Source: Bacteroidales bacterium
GTDB taxonomy: Bacteria; Bacteroidota; Bacteroidia; Bacteroidales; UBA932
Length of the DNA: 64,000 bases
NCBI GenBank assembly: GCA_022648685.1
Contig: JALCMW010000010.1
Span: forward strand, 1 to 64,000
Direction: 5' to 3'
Positions within the stretch are counted from its first letter, which is position 1, and every line of letters begins with the position of its first letter. The notes under the pieces are model-generated. The model did no database searches. It was not told where the DNA came from and saw nothing but the letters and a program-made list of their open reading frames with translations. Position numbers and translations under genes: made by a program. This document shows positions 25,142-33,480 of the stretch, in pieces.

Positions 25142-26374
25142 ATGAAGCATATTGTAATTTTGGGAGACGGAATGGCGGATCTCCCCATCAGGAAATTGGG
25201 CAGCCGTACCCCGTTGATGGCGGCACGTAAACCGAGCATGGATAAGCTTGCACGAGATGGTCGCTGTGGTTTGTTGAAAACTGTTCCGAGTGATATGCCT
25301 GCCGGTAGCGCTGTGGCAAATATGGGTGTTTTGGGTTATGACGTTCACAAAGTTTATGAGGGGCGCGGAGTTCTGGAAGCTGCAAGCATGGGAATATCCG
25401 TAGGTGACAATGATCTTGCCTTAAGATGTAATCTTATTTGTGTTGAAGGCGGGAAGATAAAAAACCATTCGGCGGGGTATATATCTACAGAAGAAGCTCA
25501 AGAATTGATTGAATTCCTTAACAGGGGACTTGCTACAGATAATGCAAGATTTTATCCCGGTGTCTCTTACCGTCATCTTCTGCTGGTAAAAGGAGGAAAT
25601 AAACATATAGACTGCACACCTCCGCATGATGTCCCAGGGAAGGAATTCATGCCTCTTCTCGTCAAGGCCGCGGATGACCCGGAACAAAGTGATTCCAGGA
25701 TGTCCGCGGAACAGACAGCAATCCTGCTGAATGATTTGATTCTGAAATCGCAGAAATTACTTGCAGCACATCCGGTCAATGTCAGGCGTGTAGCCGAAGG
25801 TAAGGACCCGGCTAATTCCATCTGGCCGTGGTCTCCTGGATACAGGCCGGAGATGCCTTCATTCCGTGAGCTTTGCGGCATAGAAAAGTCGTCCGTTATT
25901 TCCGCCGTAGACCTGATCCAGGGGATAGGTGTCTATGCCGGAATGGATATAATCAAGGTAAAGGGTGCCACCGGCTTGTACGATACTAATTATGAGGGTA
26001 AGGCGGAAGCTGCCATAGATGCCCTCAAGAAAGGATGCCAATTCGTTTATCTTCATGTGGAAGCCAGCGATGAAGCAGGGCATGAGGGGGATGCTGATTT
26101 GAAGGTGCGTACTATCGAATATCTGGACAGCCGCATTATCCGTCCTATTGTTCAAGCTGCCGGTTCCATGGCCGAACCGCTTGCAATTGCAGTTTTGCCG
26201 GATCATCCTACACCATGTGATGTCCGTACGCATACCCGTGAACCGGTACCATTTCTCATATATAAGCCGGGAAATCCGGCAGATGAAGTTCGTGTATTTG
26301 ATGAAATAAGCGTTAGAAAAGGTTCATATGGAATTCTTGAGGGTAATGAATTCATAAAGGCTTTTCTATCTTAA
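25142..26374 (+). CDS. ApgM-like proposed homoserine kinase (cofactor-independent phosphoglycerate mutase family)
   Basis: 410 residues of the alkaline-phosphatase superfamily. HIVILGDGMADLP carries the metal-binding Asp; DMPAGSAVANMGVLGYD holds the catalytic Ser-type region; HVEASDEAGHEGD and LPDHPTPCDVRTHTREPVPF provide the remaining metal ligands. The family is annotated either as archaeal-type phosphoglycerate mutase or, next to thr genes, as a proposed homoserine kinase. Here threonine synthase starts 12 nt downstream and no GHMP-type thrB is present, so a homoserine kinase role is favoured. Confidence 0.88.
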   Translation: MKHIVILGDGMADLPIRKLGSRTPLMAARKPSMDKLARDGRCGLLKTVPSDMPAGSAVANMGVLGYDVHKVYEGRGVLEAASMGISVGDNDLALRCNLICVEGGKIKNHSAGYISTEEAQELIEFLNRGLATDNARFYPGVSYRHLLLVKGGNKHIDCTPPHDVPGKEFMPLLVKAADDPEQSDSRMSAEQTAILLNDLILKSQKLLAAHPVNVRRVAEGKDPANSIWPWSPGYRPEMPSFRELCGIEKSSVISAVDLIQGIGVYAGMDIIKVKGATGLYDTNYEGKAEAAIDALKKGCQFVYLHVEASDEAGHEGDADLKVRTIEYLDSRIIRPIVQAAGSMAEPLAIAVLPDHPTPCDVRTHTREPVPFLIYKPGNPADEVRVFDEISVRKGSYGILEGNEFIKAFLS

Positions 26375-26386
26375 TATGATTATATT

Positions 26387-27733
26387 ATGGAATACTACAG
26401 CACAAACGGAAAATTCGGTTCCGTATCCTTGAGACAGGCGGTAGTAAAAGGGCTTGCCCCTGACGGCGGTTTGTTCATGCCCGATTATATCGAGAAGTTC
26501 GATCATAAGTTTTTCGAAGGAATAGGCGGTATGTCTTTCCCGGAGATATCATTTGAAGTCGCCAGGAAATTTTTCGGCGGAGACATTGACTCGGGACATC
26601 TCAAAAAGATCGTCTACGATACTTTGGATTTCGATTGCCCTGTCGTACATATTTCCGATAACATTTACAGCCTTGAATTGTTCCATGGTCCGACTATGGC
26701 GTTCAAAGATGTCGGTGCCCGCTTCATGGCGAGACTTCTGGAATATTTTGTCCGTAATGACAGCAAAAGGCTTAATGTTCTTGTAGCTACAAGCGGGGAT
26801 ACGGGAAGTGCCGTGGCGAACGGATTTCTCGGAGTGGAAGGAATACATGTTTATGTGCTCTATCCCGAAGGCCGTGTGAGCAAGATCCAGGAAAGCCAGT
26901 TCACGACTTTGGGACGGAATATTACTGCTTTGGAAATAAACGGAAGTTTCGATGACTGCCAAAGGCTTGTCAAATCGGCTTTTTCAGATGAAAATCTCAA
27001 TTCGAAGATATCTCTGACATCCGCAAACTCCATAAACGTAGCACGATTTCTTCCCCAGTCATTTTATTATTTCAATGCATATGCACGTCTTTGCAGTGAT
27101 GTCTGGAAATCATCCCCTGATACAGGCAGGATAATATTTTCCGTTCCGAGCGGGAACTTCGGCAATCTGACGGCGGGATTGTTTGCTGCGCAAATGGGCT
27201 TGCCCGTAAAGCATTTCATTGCTGCGAACAATGAAAATGATGTGGTATGCGATTATTTGAAGACAGGCAATTATAAGCCCAGGGCAAGTGTGCGTACAAT
27301 TGCTAATGCAATGGATGTCGGCGATCCGAGCAATTTTGCAAGGATTTTGGATTTGTACGGCAATTCCTGGAGTGCGATAAGCCGTGATATATCGGGGTAT
27401 CGTTATCCGGATGATATGATACGACGTACAATCGGGGAAGTTTTTTCAAAATACGGTTATCTGACGGATCCTCACGGTGCCTGTGCATGTAAGGCCCTGT
27501 ATGATTATTATGATGAACATAAAGAACTCAGGAACAAAATGGAAATAGCGGGTGTCTTTCTTGAAACTGCTCATCCTGCAAAATTTCCGGATACCGTAGA
27601 ATCAGTAGTCGGAAAGGGCAAAATTCCCTTACCGGAAAGATTAAAAACTTTTATGTCCGGAAAACGGCAGGTTACGGAACTTGGTGCCGATTATAATGGA
27701 TTCAGGGATTATTTGTACGAAAGCGTAAAATAA
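26387..27733 (+). CDS. thrC: Threonine synthase
   Basis: Converts O-phosphohomoserine to threonine with PLP. 448 residues: N-terminal MEYYSTNGKFGSVSLRQAV, the PLP lysine in LFHGPTMAFKDVGARF, VATSGDTGSAVANGF for phosphate binding, and VPSGNFGNLTAGLFA. All expected features are present. It follows the proposed homoserine kinase by 12 nt, making a two-gene threonine operon. Confidence 0.95.
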   Translation: MEYYSTNGKFGSVSLRQAVVKGLAPDGGLFMPDYIEKFDHKFFEGIGGMSFPEISFEVARKFFGGDIDSGHLKKIVYDTLDFDCPVVHISDNIYSLELFHGPTMAFKDVGARFMARLLEYFVRNDSKRLNVLVATSGDTGSAVANGFLGVEGIHVYVLYPEGRVSKIQESQFTTLGRNITALEINGSFDDCQRLVKSAFSDENLNSKISLTSANSINVARFLPQSFYYFNAYARLCSDVWKSSPDTGRIIFSVPSGNFGNLTAGLFAAQMGLPVKHFIAANNENDVVCDYLKTGNYKPRASVRTIANAMDVGDPSNFARILDLYGNSWSAISRDISGYRYPDDMIRRTIGEVFSKYGYLTDPHGACACKALYDYYDEHKELRNKMEIAGVFLETAHPAKFPDTVESVVGKGKIPLPERLKTFMSGKRQVTELGADYNGFRDYLYESVK

Positions 27734-27756
27734 GTACGTGCCGCCGTGTGTCATCG

Positions 27757-28605
27757 TTACAATTCCATCCTGGATTTGAATTTTTCCGGCATCTGCATGC
27801 CGTATACGAGCTTTCTCAACATATTCCCGTATTCTTTCAAGCTTTTATATTTTGCTTGCTCTTCTACTGTTACAGGCTTTCCGATACCCATACGTATTTG
27901 CCTGCCGCCTTTGTTTATTACCTCGCGGGGTAATCTCAGGACTCTGACCCGCCAGTTGATCAAACCCAAAGAATAGAAGAAGGCCGTATTGTGATCGAAG
28001 AATCTCACGGGAAGTACAGGGACCTTGGCCCTGTGTATCACTCTTATCATGGATTTTTGCCACTCCCTGTCACGTATACACATATCTTTTATGCTGAAGT
28101 CTGAAACGGCTCCGGACGGGAAGATACCAAGCGGATTGCCATTGCGGATGTGCATAAAAGCTTCCCTTATGCCGGAAATGCTTTTCGGTTCAGGTCCGGT
28201 CATTTCGTTTCCTTTAGGTATTACCGATATGAAATCATTTTCCAGCGTTTTGATTCTGGATAGCAAATCGTTTACCAATACTTTATATCCGGGAAAAATA
28301 TGTCCGAAAAAATCTATCATTATGATTCCGTCCAGTCCTCCGTATGGATGATTGCTTATCGTAATGAACGGCTTTCCATAAAGGGAAGACAAATTCTCCA
28401 TGCCTCCTATCCGGTAATCGGCGCCTGTTTCTCGCAGAATGGCAGAGGTGAAATCCGTTCCTGAAAGGTTTTCATATTTATCGTAAAGTCCGTTTATCTT
28501 GTCTATCGATAATATATGCATTACGGTATTCGCCAAATATTTGCCGAATTTGTGCCTGAATAAGGGGGTGATACTCCCCAGTTCCTCTACCGTCATCAAT
28601 GGCAT
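27757..28605 (-). CDS. PlsC-like lysophospholipid acyltransferase
   Basis: 282 residues. Acyl transfer to a lysophospholipid or glycerol phosphate is suggested by the catalytic motif SNHPYGGLDG (His and Asp), the substrate-binding LGIFPSGAVSDF, and KVPVLPVRFFD. No clear membrane helices. It is the last gene of a minus-strand trio with GtrA and a CDP-alcohol phosphatidyltransferase, so a role in phospholipid or membrane glycolipid assembly is likely. It converges on thrC. Confidence 0.8.
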   Translation of the reverse strand: MPLMTVEELGSITPLFRHKFGKYLANTVMHILSIDKINGLYDKYENLSGTDFTSAILRETGADYRIGGMENLSSLYGKPFITISNHPYGGLDGIIMIDFFGHIFPGYKVLVNDLLSRIKTLENDFISVIPKGNEMTGPEPKSISGIREAFMHIRNGNPLGIFPSGAVSDFSIKDMCIRDREWQKSMIRVIHRAKVPVLPVRFFDHNTAFFYSLGLINWRVRVLRLPREVINKGGRQIRMGIGKPVTVEEQAKYKSLKEYGNMLRKLVYGMQMPEKFKSRMEL

Positions 28606-28617
28606 AGCTGTATTCGG

Positions 28618-29076
28618 TTATCGGTCATCGGTTACAGGTTTTTGGCTTTTCTTTTTGAATATTACCTTTTCGATCAAAGTGAAATTCAATAATCCGGAGA
28701 AGTAAAGCGCTACCAGATTGCATATTACAATATCCCATCTGGTAATGTACTTTATCAGCAGAAGTACTCCCATTTTGAACAGGAAAACTCCTGTACACGA
28801 TGCGTTATAGGAACCGAAATGTGTGATGAATGATCTTGAGGCCGGTCCGGAAACCCTGTCGTTCCAGATGAAAAAATAGGAAACAAGAAAGTTGACCATT
28901 ACGGAACATTCGAAGGAAATCACGGGAGAAAGGATATTTTCTCCGAAATACGTCGTAAATATCAAGTGGGAACATAACCATAGAACCGAAGTATCCACTA
29001 TAGTTCCGAATACGCTGGAACCGGAATATTTCAGAAATCTAAGTACGATCCCGATTGAATTCTTATTTATCTTCAT
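28618..29076 (-). CDS. GtrA-family membrane protein
   Basis: 152 residues with four membrane helices: FLKYSGSSVFGTIVDTSVLW, SPVISFECSVMVNFLVSYFFIW, CTGVFLFKMGVLLLI and WDIVICNLVALYFSGLLNF. GtrA proteins move polyprenyl-linked sugars or assist cell-surface glycan synthesis. It overlaps the CDP-alcohol transferase gene by 14 nt, so translation is coupled. Confidence 0.85.
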   Translation of the reverse strand: MKINKNSIGIVLRFLKYSGSSVFGTIVDTSVLWLCSHLIFTTYFGENILSPVISFECSVMVNFLVSYFFIWNDRVSGPASRSFITHFGSYNASCTGVFLFKMGVLLLIKYITRWDIVICNLVALYFSGLLNFTLIEKVIFKKKSQKPVTDDR

Positions 29077-29728
29077 GATTAGGCAGCGGATCTTTCTTTG
29101 CGTAATATTTTGAATCTTTAATTATGGTGACGATATATATCGTGCTCAATATGAATAAAATGGCAAGGCATATATAATTCATGCAGTTTCTAAGCACCCC
29201 GATATAGATCAAAAGCGTGTTTAATATTATCGCGATAATACGGAATTCCGTAGGTCCCAGTTTGGCGTATGTCAGTTTGAATTCGCCTTTGAGATGTGCG
29301 TTTACACTGACATTAAGGGTAAGAAGCAGGTAAACGATCAACAGCAGCAATGCTATCCTTATATCTATGAATGCTGAAAGTCCTGCACCGGCAAACATGA
29401 TGAACTCGTTTATGGCATCCACGGTGTGATCTATATAAAAACCATATACGGGACGCTGTTGGTTACGAGTTCTTGCCAAGGTGCCGTCCAGCGAATCTCC
29501 GTACCAATTTATCACGAACCCGAGGGAAGACAGCCATATGTAATTGATATCCAGATTGGACAGCATGTATCCGGCAGCAATGACAACAGCCCCGATGAAG
29601 CCTATTATCGTCAATATGTCAGATGTCATCCATCGCGGTTGTTTTCCGGCCAGATATATCAGGAATCTTTTTTCAATGCCGTTTAAAAACGACGTCTGTA
29701 TCCTGACTGATTGTTCTGAATTGTCCAT
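29063..29728 (-). CDS. CDP-alcohol phosphatidyltransferase
   Basis: 221 residues, several membrane helices. The signature DSLDGTLARTRNQQRPVYG followed by DHTVD matches D-x2-D-G-x2-A-R-x8-G-x3-D-x3-D, so metal-binding and catalytic aspartates are intact. It should join a CDP-activated lipid to an alcohol such as glycerol phosphate, serine or inositol phosphate; the acceptor cannot be told. First gene of the trio with GtrA and the acyltransferase. Confidence 0.88.
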   Translation of the reverse strand: MDNSEQSVRIQTSFLNGIEKRFLIYLAGKQPRWMTSDILTIIGFIGAVVIAAGYMLSNLDINYIWLSSLGFVINWYGDSLDGTLARTRNQQRPVYGFYIDHTVDAINEFIMFAGAGLSAFIDIRIALLLLIVYLLLTLNVSVNAHLKGEFKLTYAKLGPTEFRIIAIILNTLLIYIGVLRNCMNYICLAILFILSTIYIVTIIKDSKYYAKKDPLPNHEDK

Positions 29729-29854
29729 ATTAAATTATCATTGTTGCAAAATATACGCAAAAATATTAATTTATAGTTGATGGATAGAATCGATTAATAT
29801 GTAAAAGTGACATTTTGCATATTAATTCCGTCTAAATGAGAGTCAAGAGCATTG

Positions 29855-30628
29855 TTATTTCCATTCTCCGTTCTCCGGCTTGCCGTCCGGTGATATACGG
29901 TAATCGATGGCTGCTTTTCTTGCCTGGGATATTTGGAATTTTCTCGGTATGCAATATATTTTTCCTCCTTTCCGCAATTTCGCTCCTGTCTGGTGGAAAC
30001 TGAAAGGGATATCTTGTTCCATACATTGCCTTCTTATATCAAGTACCCATTCGAAATCACATACACGTGCCTGGATGCCTGATTCTCCGCTTACGGCAAC
30101 TTCTTCTATGCATGGGGCCAGATAAGGTCCCAGATCTATCCGGCCAAGTATTGGAGCGACTATTATTGACCTGTGCCTGATTGGAAGATCCAGGAAAACC
30201 GGAAGCCTGTAGTCTGCCCGTTCCTGATTTTCTACAGTGCAGCCTATTATCACATTGTCGTAACCGTCACCCCAATCTTCAGGCAGGCATTTCCGTAAAC
30301 GGTCTATCCTTTTGGTAAAAAAATAAAATGTCAGATCACTCCTCAGCTTCATCATGGCCCATGCCTCGGATCTCCATACGTCTGCATCTTTTACAAGGAA
30401 ATCAGAAGTGAAACATGTGAATACTACTGCTCCTGAAGGTATTTTGTAGCTTTTGTCACGTTTTCGTCTGACAGGCAAATCGAAATCGGCGTTTTTGGTG
30501 ACTAAATCTGTCCTTTTATCGGAACCGTACATTTCATCCTGTCTGTAGACATAACAATATTTGCAGCCTGGACTTATCTTGGTACAACCGTGCCATGGAT
30601 TCCAATCGGCATAATCAGCAGGTGCCAT
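29855..30628 (-). CDS. DUF5131 (phage Gp37/Gp68-like) protein
   Basis: 257 residues. The N-terminal WNPWHGCTKISPGCKYCYV contains a C-x6-C-x2-C cluster, like a radical-SAM iron-sulfur site, and the remaining strands (VVFTCFTSDF, LTFYFFTKR, VIIGCTVENQ) fit a TIM barrel. The reaction is unknown. The family appears in phages and chromosomes alike. ATG 30628 opens MAPADYADWN. It lies 18 nt after a small WRWH-type gene, which may share its transcript. Confidence 0.85.
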   Translation of the reverse strand: MAPADYADWNPWHGCTKISPGCKYCYVYRQDEMYGSDKRTDLVTKNADFDLPVRRKRDKSYKIPSGAVVFTCFTSDFLVKDADVWRSEAWAMMKLRSDLTFYFFTKRIDRLRKCLPEDWGDGYDNVIIGCTVENQERADYRLPVFLDLPIRHRSIIVAPILGRIDLGPYLAPCIEEVAVSGESGIQARVCDFEWVLDIRRQCMEQDIPFSFHQTGAKLRKGGKIYCIPRKFQISQARKAAIDYRISPDGKPENGEWK

Positions 30629-30644
30629 GGGATTTATCCTTGAT

Positions 30645-30826
30645 TCAATATTTTTTGAAATTGTATTTTTTTCTTAGTTTCTCACGTTCTTCTTCGGAAA
30701 GTGACGAGAAAAAGTCTTCCATCCGGGGCAGAACCCGATGTGCCAACGCCAGAAACGGCCGATTAAAGATTTGGGCCTTTTATCATATGCGGCCCGTAAT
30801 TTACAATTGGAGCAATTCGATTCCAT
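30645..30826 (-). pseudogene. Small CxxC/WRWH protein with a one-base frameshift
   Basis: From ATG 30826 the frame reads MESNCSNCKLRAAYDKRPKS, then IGRFWRWHIGFCPGWK, a Cys-rich pattern found in small Bacteroidetes proteins. At the T5 run near 30708-30712 the frame slips: the unshifted frame ends soon in NVRN, while the next frame gives a sound C-terminus, FFSSLSEEEREKLRKKYNF, ending at 30645. The intact product would be 60 residues. A one-base loss or a sequencing error explains it. Confidence 0.55.
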
Positions 30827-30938
30827 AAGGCTTTATTTATTAGATTCTTCTTCAAGAAGATGCTGATACGGATTTTTTGTAAGTCCTTTCATCTCTAACA
30901 GATGTCATTTCTTCGCTAAATATTGTATTTTGGACTAA

Positions 30939-30960
30939 TATTTTAGTTATAACTAAAATA
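30939..30960. promoter_or_regulatory. Perfect 22-bp palindrome (candidate operator)
   Basis: The 11-nt arm TATTTTAGTTA is followed directly by its exact complement TAACTAAAATA. It sits in the 230-nt AT-rich spacer between the small Cys protein and the TPR gene. A dimeric regulator site is a fair guess; there is no T-tract to make it a terminator. Confidence 0.5.
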
Positions 30961-31059
30961 CATATTCTTTTTAAAAAATGATATAGTATTTTTATACAAT
31001 AATACAACCGATACGCAAATATAACCTTATTTATAGTTCAGCGGAACAAATAATGCGAT

Positions 31060-32682
31060 ATGAATCCCGATTTTTCTCTTTTTCTCAAAATATTGCTTTT
31101 TCAGTGCCTTGTAGGGTTCTCATTAGACATTGGCGCAACTGTAAAAAATCATCGGAGAAATATCTCGGAAAACTTCAATTTAGGAAAACAGGCATTTAAC
31201 AACGGGGATTATGTCAATGCCCTCCGGTGTTTCGACAAAGATATACGAAGTCACAGGAATAATGCTTCTGCGCATATGATGGCCTCTATGATCAGATATA
31301 GTTACGGAGATTACGGGAAAGCAATGGAAGACGTTGAATCCGCGATCAAACATATGTGCAGAAAGGATAAGAAAAATCTGTCGTTATGTTACATGGTCCG
31401 TGCGGATATCTACAACGAAATGAAGATGTTCGAAAAGGCTATGCAAGATTATGGCCATGCCATATGCATTGATCCCGGGAATGCCGGTCATTACGGGACA
31501 CGCGCCGGATTCTATTATGAAAGGGGGCTTTATGATTTGTCCGACAGTGATTACATGAAAATAAGGGAACTGGAACCTGAAAATAAGCTTTCGTATATCG
31601 GAATCGGGCGCAATCATGCGGCACGAAAAAATTTCCGGGATGCTATCCGGCAGTACGATATGGCCGAACGTCTTTTTCCTGATTGCTCTTCCGTATATTC
31701 GCTGCGGGCTGAAGCGTATGCCGAATCCGGGAATATGCAGAATTTTTCCGATGATATTATAACCTCCATAGGAATAGATGAAGATTCCCATGCTGTTTCC
31801 TTGTTGTCATCTTATGCAGATAAAGCATATCCTTATCTTGTTGCAGGATTGAAAAAGAAAGCCCTTTCGGAGCCGGGAAATGATTGCTGGCCTTATTATC
31901 TGGGCGTCCTTAATGAAAAATCAAGAAAATATACCCATGCGATTACCTCTTATTTGGATTCCTTGAAAATAAATCCCGACAGTATGACTGCGAACAGGAT
32001 ATCGATATGCTATAGCAAAACGGGGAAATTGAAAAAGGCGGCGGAATATATAGGAAAGGCGATAGAACTTGATTGCTGTTATGTGAATAATTATTTGATC
32101 AAGGCGAATATTGATAATGATACGGGTAAAATAGGAGATGCAATATCCGATATGGATTATTATATAAGCAAAAGACCCGATGACAGCTGGGCATACTACA
32201 AAAGAGGCCGGTTCAAGGATTTCAAAGGTGATTTCAGTAATGCAATCGCAGATTATACGACTGCAATAGCTCTTGATGACGGTTGCTTGCGTGCATACCT
32301 TGGCAGGGGGGATTTATACAGGATTACTGGAAGGCATGATAAGGCCAAGTCCGATTTTGAACATATCCTGAAAATCGATACTGTAGTTGCAAATAACAGT
32401 TTCCGTCAATATGCACTATTCTACTTCGGCAAAAAGGAAGAAGCAATGGCCTGGATGCAAAGAATGCTTGATCAGGACGGGCCTGCAAATTATTATTGTG
32501 CGGCCTGTTTCAATGCGATCGCCGGTGAATCGGAAGTTGCGGTCGAATATTTGAGAAATGCAGTCAAAGAGGATTATTTTGCATTGAAACGGGCAATAAA
32601 TGAGCGTCATTTGGACAGGATACGTCATCTTGAATCTTATAAAGCACTTATATCGGAATATACTCTGCTGAATGGAGAATGA
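31060..32682 (+). CDS. Secreted tetratricopeptide-repeat protein
   Basis: 540 residues. A hydrophobic N-terminus (FLKILLFQCLVGFSLDIGA) acts as signal peptide or anchor. The rest is made of TPR units, for example LGKQAFNNGDYVNALRCFD, YNEMKMFEKAMQDYGHAI, YYKRGRFKDFKGDFSNAIADY and GDLYRITGRHDKAKSDFEHI. It is likely a periplasmic protein-binding scaffold; partners are unknown. Followed after about 60 nt by the YiiX-type lipoprotein gene, which has its own -7 box. Confidence 0.85.
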   Translation: MNPDFSLFLKILLFQCLVGFSLDIGATVKNHRRNISENFNLGKQAFNNGDYVNALRCFDKDIRSHRNNASAHMMASMIRYSYGDYGKAMEDVESAIKHMCRKDKKNLSLCYMVRADIYNEMKMFEKAMQDYGHAICIDPGNAGHYGTRAGFYYERGLYDLSDSDYMKIRELEPENKLSYIGIGRNHAARKNFRDAIRQYDMAERLFPDCSSVYSLRAEAYAESGNMQNFSDDIITSIGIDEDSHAVSLLSSYADKAYPYLVAGLKKKALSEPGNDCWPYYLGVLNEKSRKYTHAITSYLDSLKINPDSMTANRISICYSKTGKLKKAAEYIGKAIELDCCYVNNYLIKANIDNDTGKIGDAISDMDYYISKRPDDSWAYYKRGRFKDFKGDFSNAIADYTTAIALDDGCLRAYLGRGDLYRITGRHDKAKSDFEHILKIDTVVANNSFRQYALFYFGKKEEAMAWMQRMLDQDGPANYYCAACFNAIAGESEVAVEYLRNAVKEDYFALKRAINERHLDRIRHLESYKALISEYTLLNGE

Positions 32683-32733
32683 GAGAATCGTCCTGTATCT
32701 GCCAGACTTGATAACGACAATGATAAAAATTGT

Positions 32734-32741
32734 TAATTTTG
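32734..32741 (+). promoter_or_regulatory. -7 box before the YiiX-like gene
   Basis: TAATTTTG matches TAnnTTTG exactly. It ends one base before ATG 32743, so that codon cannot be the start; this decides for ATG 32761 (or 32752). Confidence 0.55.
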
Positions 32742-32760
32742 CATGGAAATAATGATTTTT

Positions 32761-33411
32761 ATGAATTCTGCTGTTATTATCAGGTCCGTACTTATTTTCG
32801 TATGTGTTGTATTTTCCGTTTCTTCTTGTAACGAAAAGAAGTTCTTGCCAAAGGAAGGCGATTTGGTTTTTGAAGTTTCCGAACCTTCCGCTTTTTCGGA
32901 TGCGATAACCGATGCAACTGCACAAAAAGATTCTATAAAATATTCCCATGTCGCCGTTTTCGATATGGAGAACGGGAAGCCATATGTCATTGAGGCTTCA
33001 AGTAAAAAAGGCGTGGTTCTTACCCCGTGGCAAGATTTCGTCGATTCTTCAAGGCAGATCAATGGCAAACCAGGTCTTGTGGTCATGAGGGTTGATAAGG
33101 CTTTCCCGCTTTCCGAAGCTGTAAAGCGTGCCAAAAGCTTAATCGGGGAAAGTTATGACTGGTCTTTTCTGCCGGATAACGGGAAAATGTATTGTTCGGA
33201 GTTGGTGTATATGAGTTACAGATATAAAGACGGGACTCCTGTTTTTACAGAACATCCGATGAATTTCCTTGATTCCAAAGGTGAAATGCCTGCTTTCTGG
33301 ACTGAGCTTTTTAATAAGCTGGGCGAACCTGTTCCGCAGGGCGTTCCGGGGACGAATCCGAACGACATGTCGAAAGAGCCCGTATTGAAAGAAGTCCACA
33401 GATATTTTTGA
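32761..33411 (+). CDS. YiiX/YebB-like NlpC/P60 lipoprotein
   Basis: About 216 residues. Lipobox SVSSC after a hydrophobic N-terminus. The permuted NlpC/P60 (LRAT-like) fold is shown by GDLVFEVSEP, catalytic His in YSHVAVF, and catalytic Cys in KMYCSELVYMSY. Such enzymes cleave amide or ester bonds in cell wall peptides or lipids; the substrate is unknown. Probably outer-membrane or periplasmic. The longer frame from 32743 overlaps the -7 box and is rejected. Confidence 0.85.
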   Translation: MNSAVIIRSVLIFVCVVFSVSSCNEKKFLPKEGDLVFEVSEPSAFSDAITDATAQKDSIKYSHVAVFDMENGKPYVIEASSKKGVVLTPWQDFVDSSRQINGKPGLVVMRVDKAFPLSEAVKRAKSLIGESYDWSFLPDNGKMYCSELVYMSYRYKDGTPVFTEHPMNFLDSKGEMPAFWTELFNKLGEPVPQGVPGTNPNDMSKEPVLKEVHRYF

Positions 33412-33480
33412 TAAGTCTTCGGGGATATAGAAAATCGCAGGAAATATCTTACCTTTATCATATTAGATAAAGTCACTTAT

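Noticed and set aside
30595..30828. Plus-strand ORF of 77 codons at the DUF5131 start
   Set aside because: The opposite strand encodes a Cys-rich small protein in a recognisable pattern, even with its frameshift.
32743..32760. Upstream start codons for the YiiX-like lipoprotein
   Set aside because: ATG 32743 follows the -7 box by one base, so it would be at or before the transcription start.
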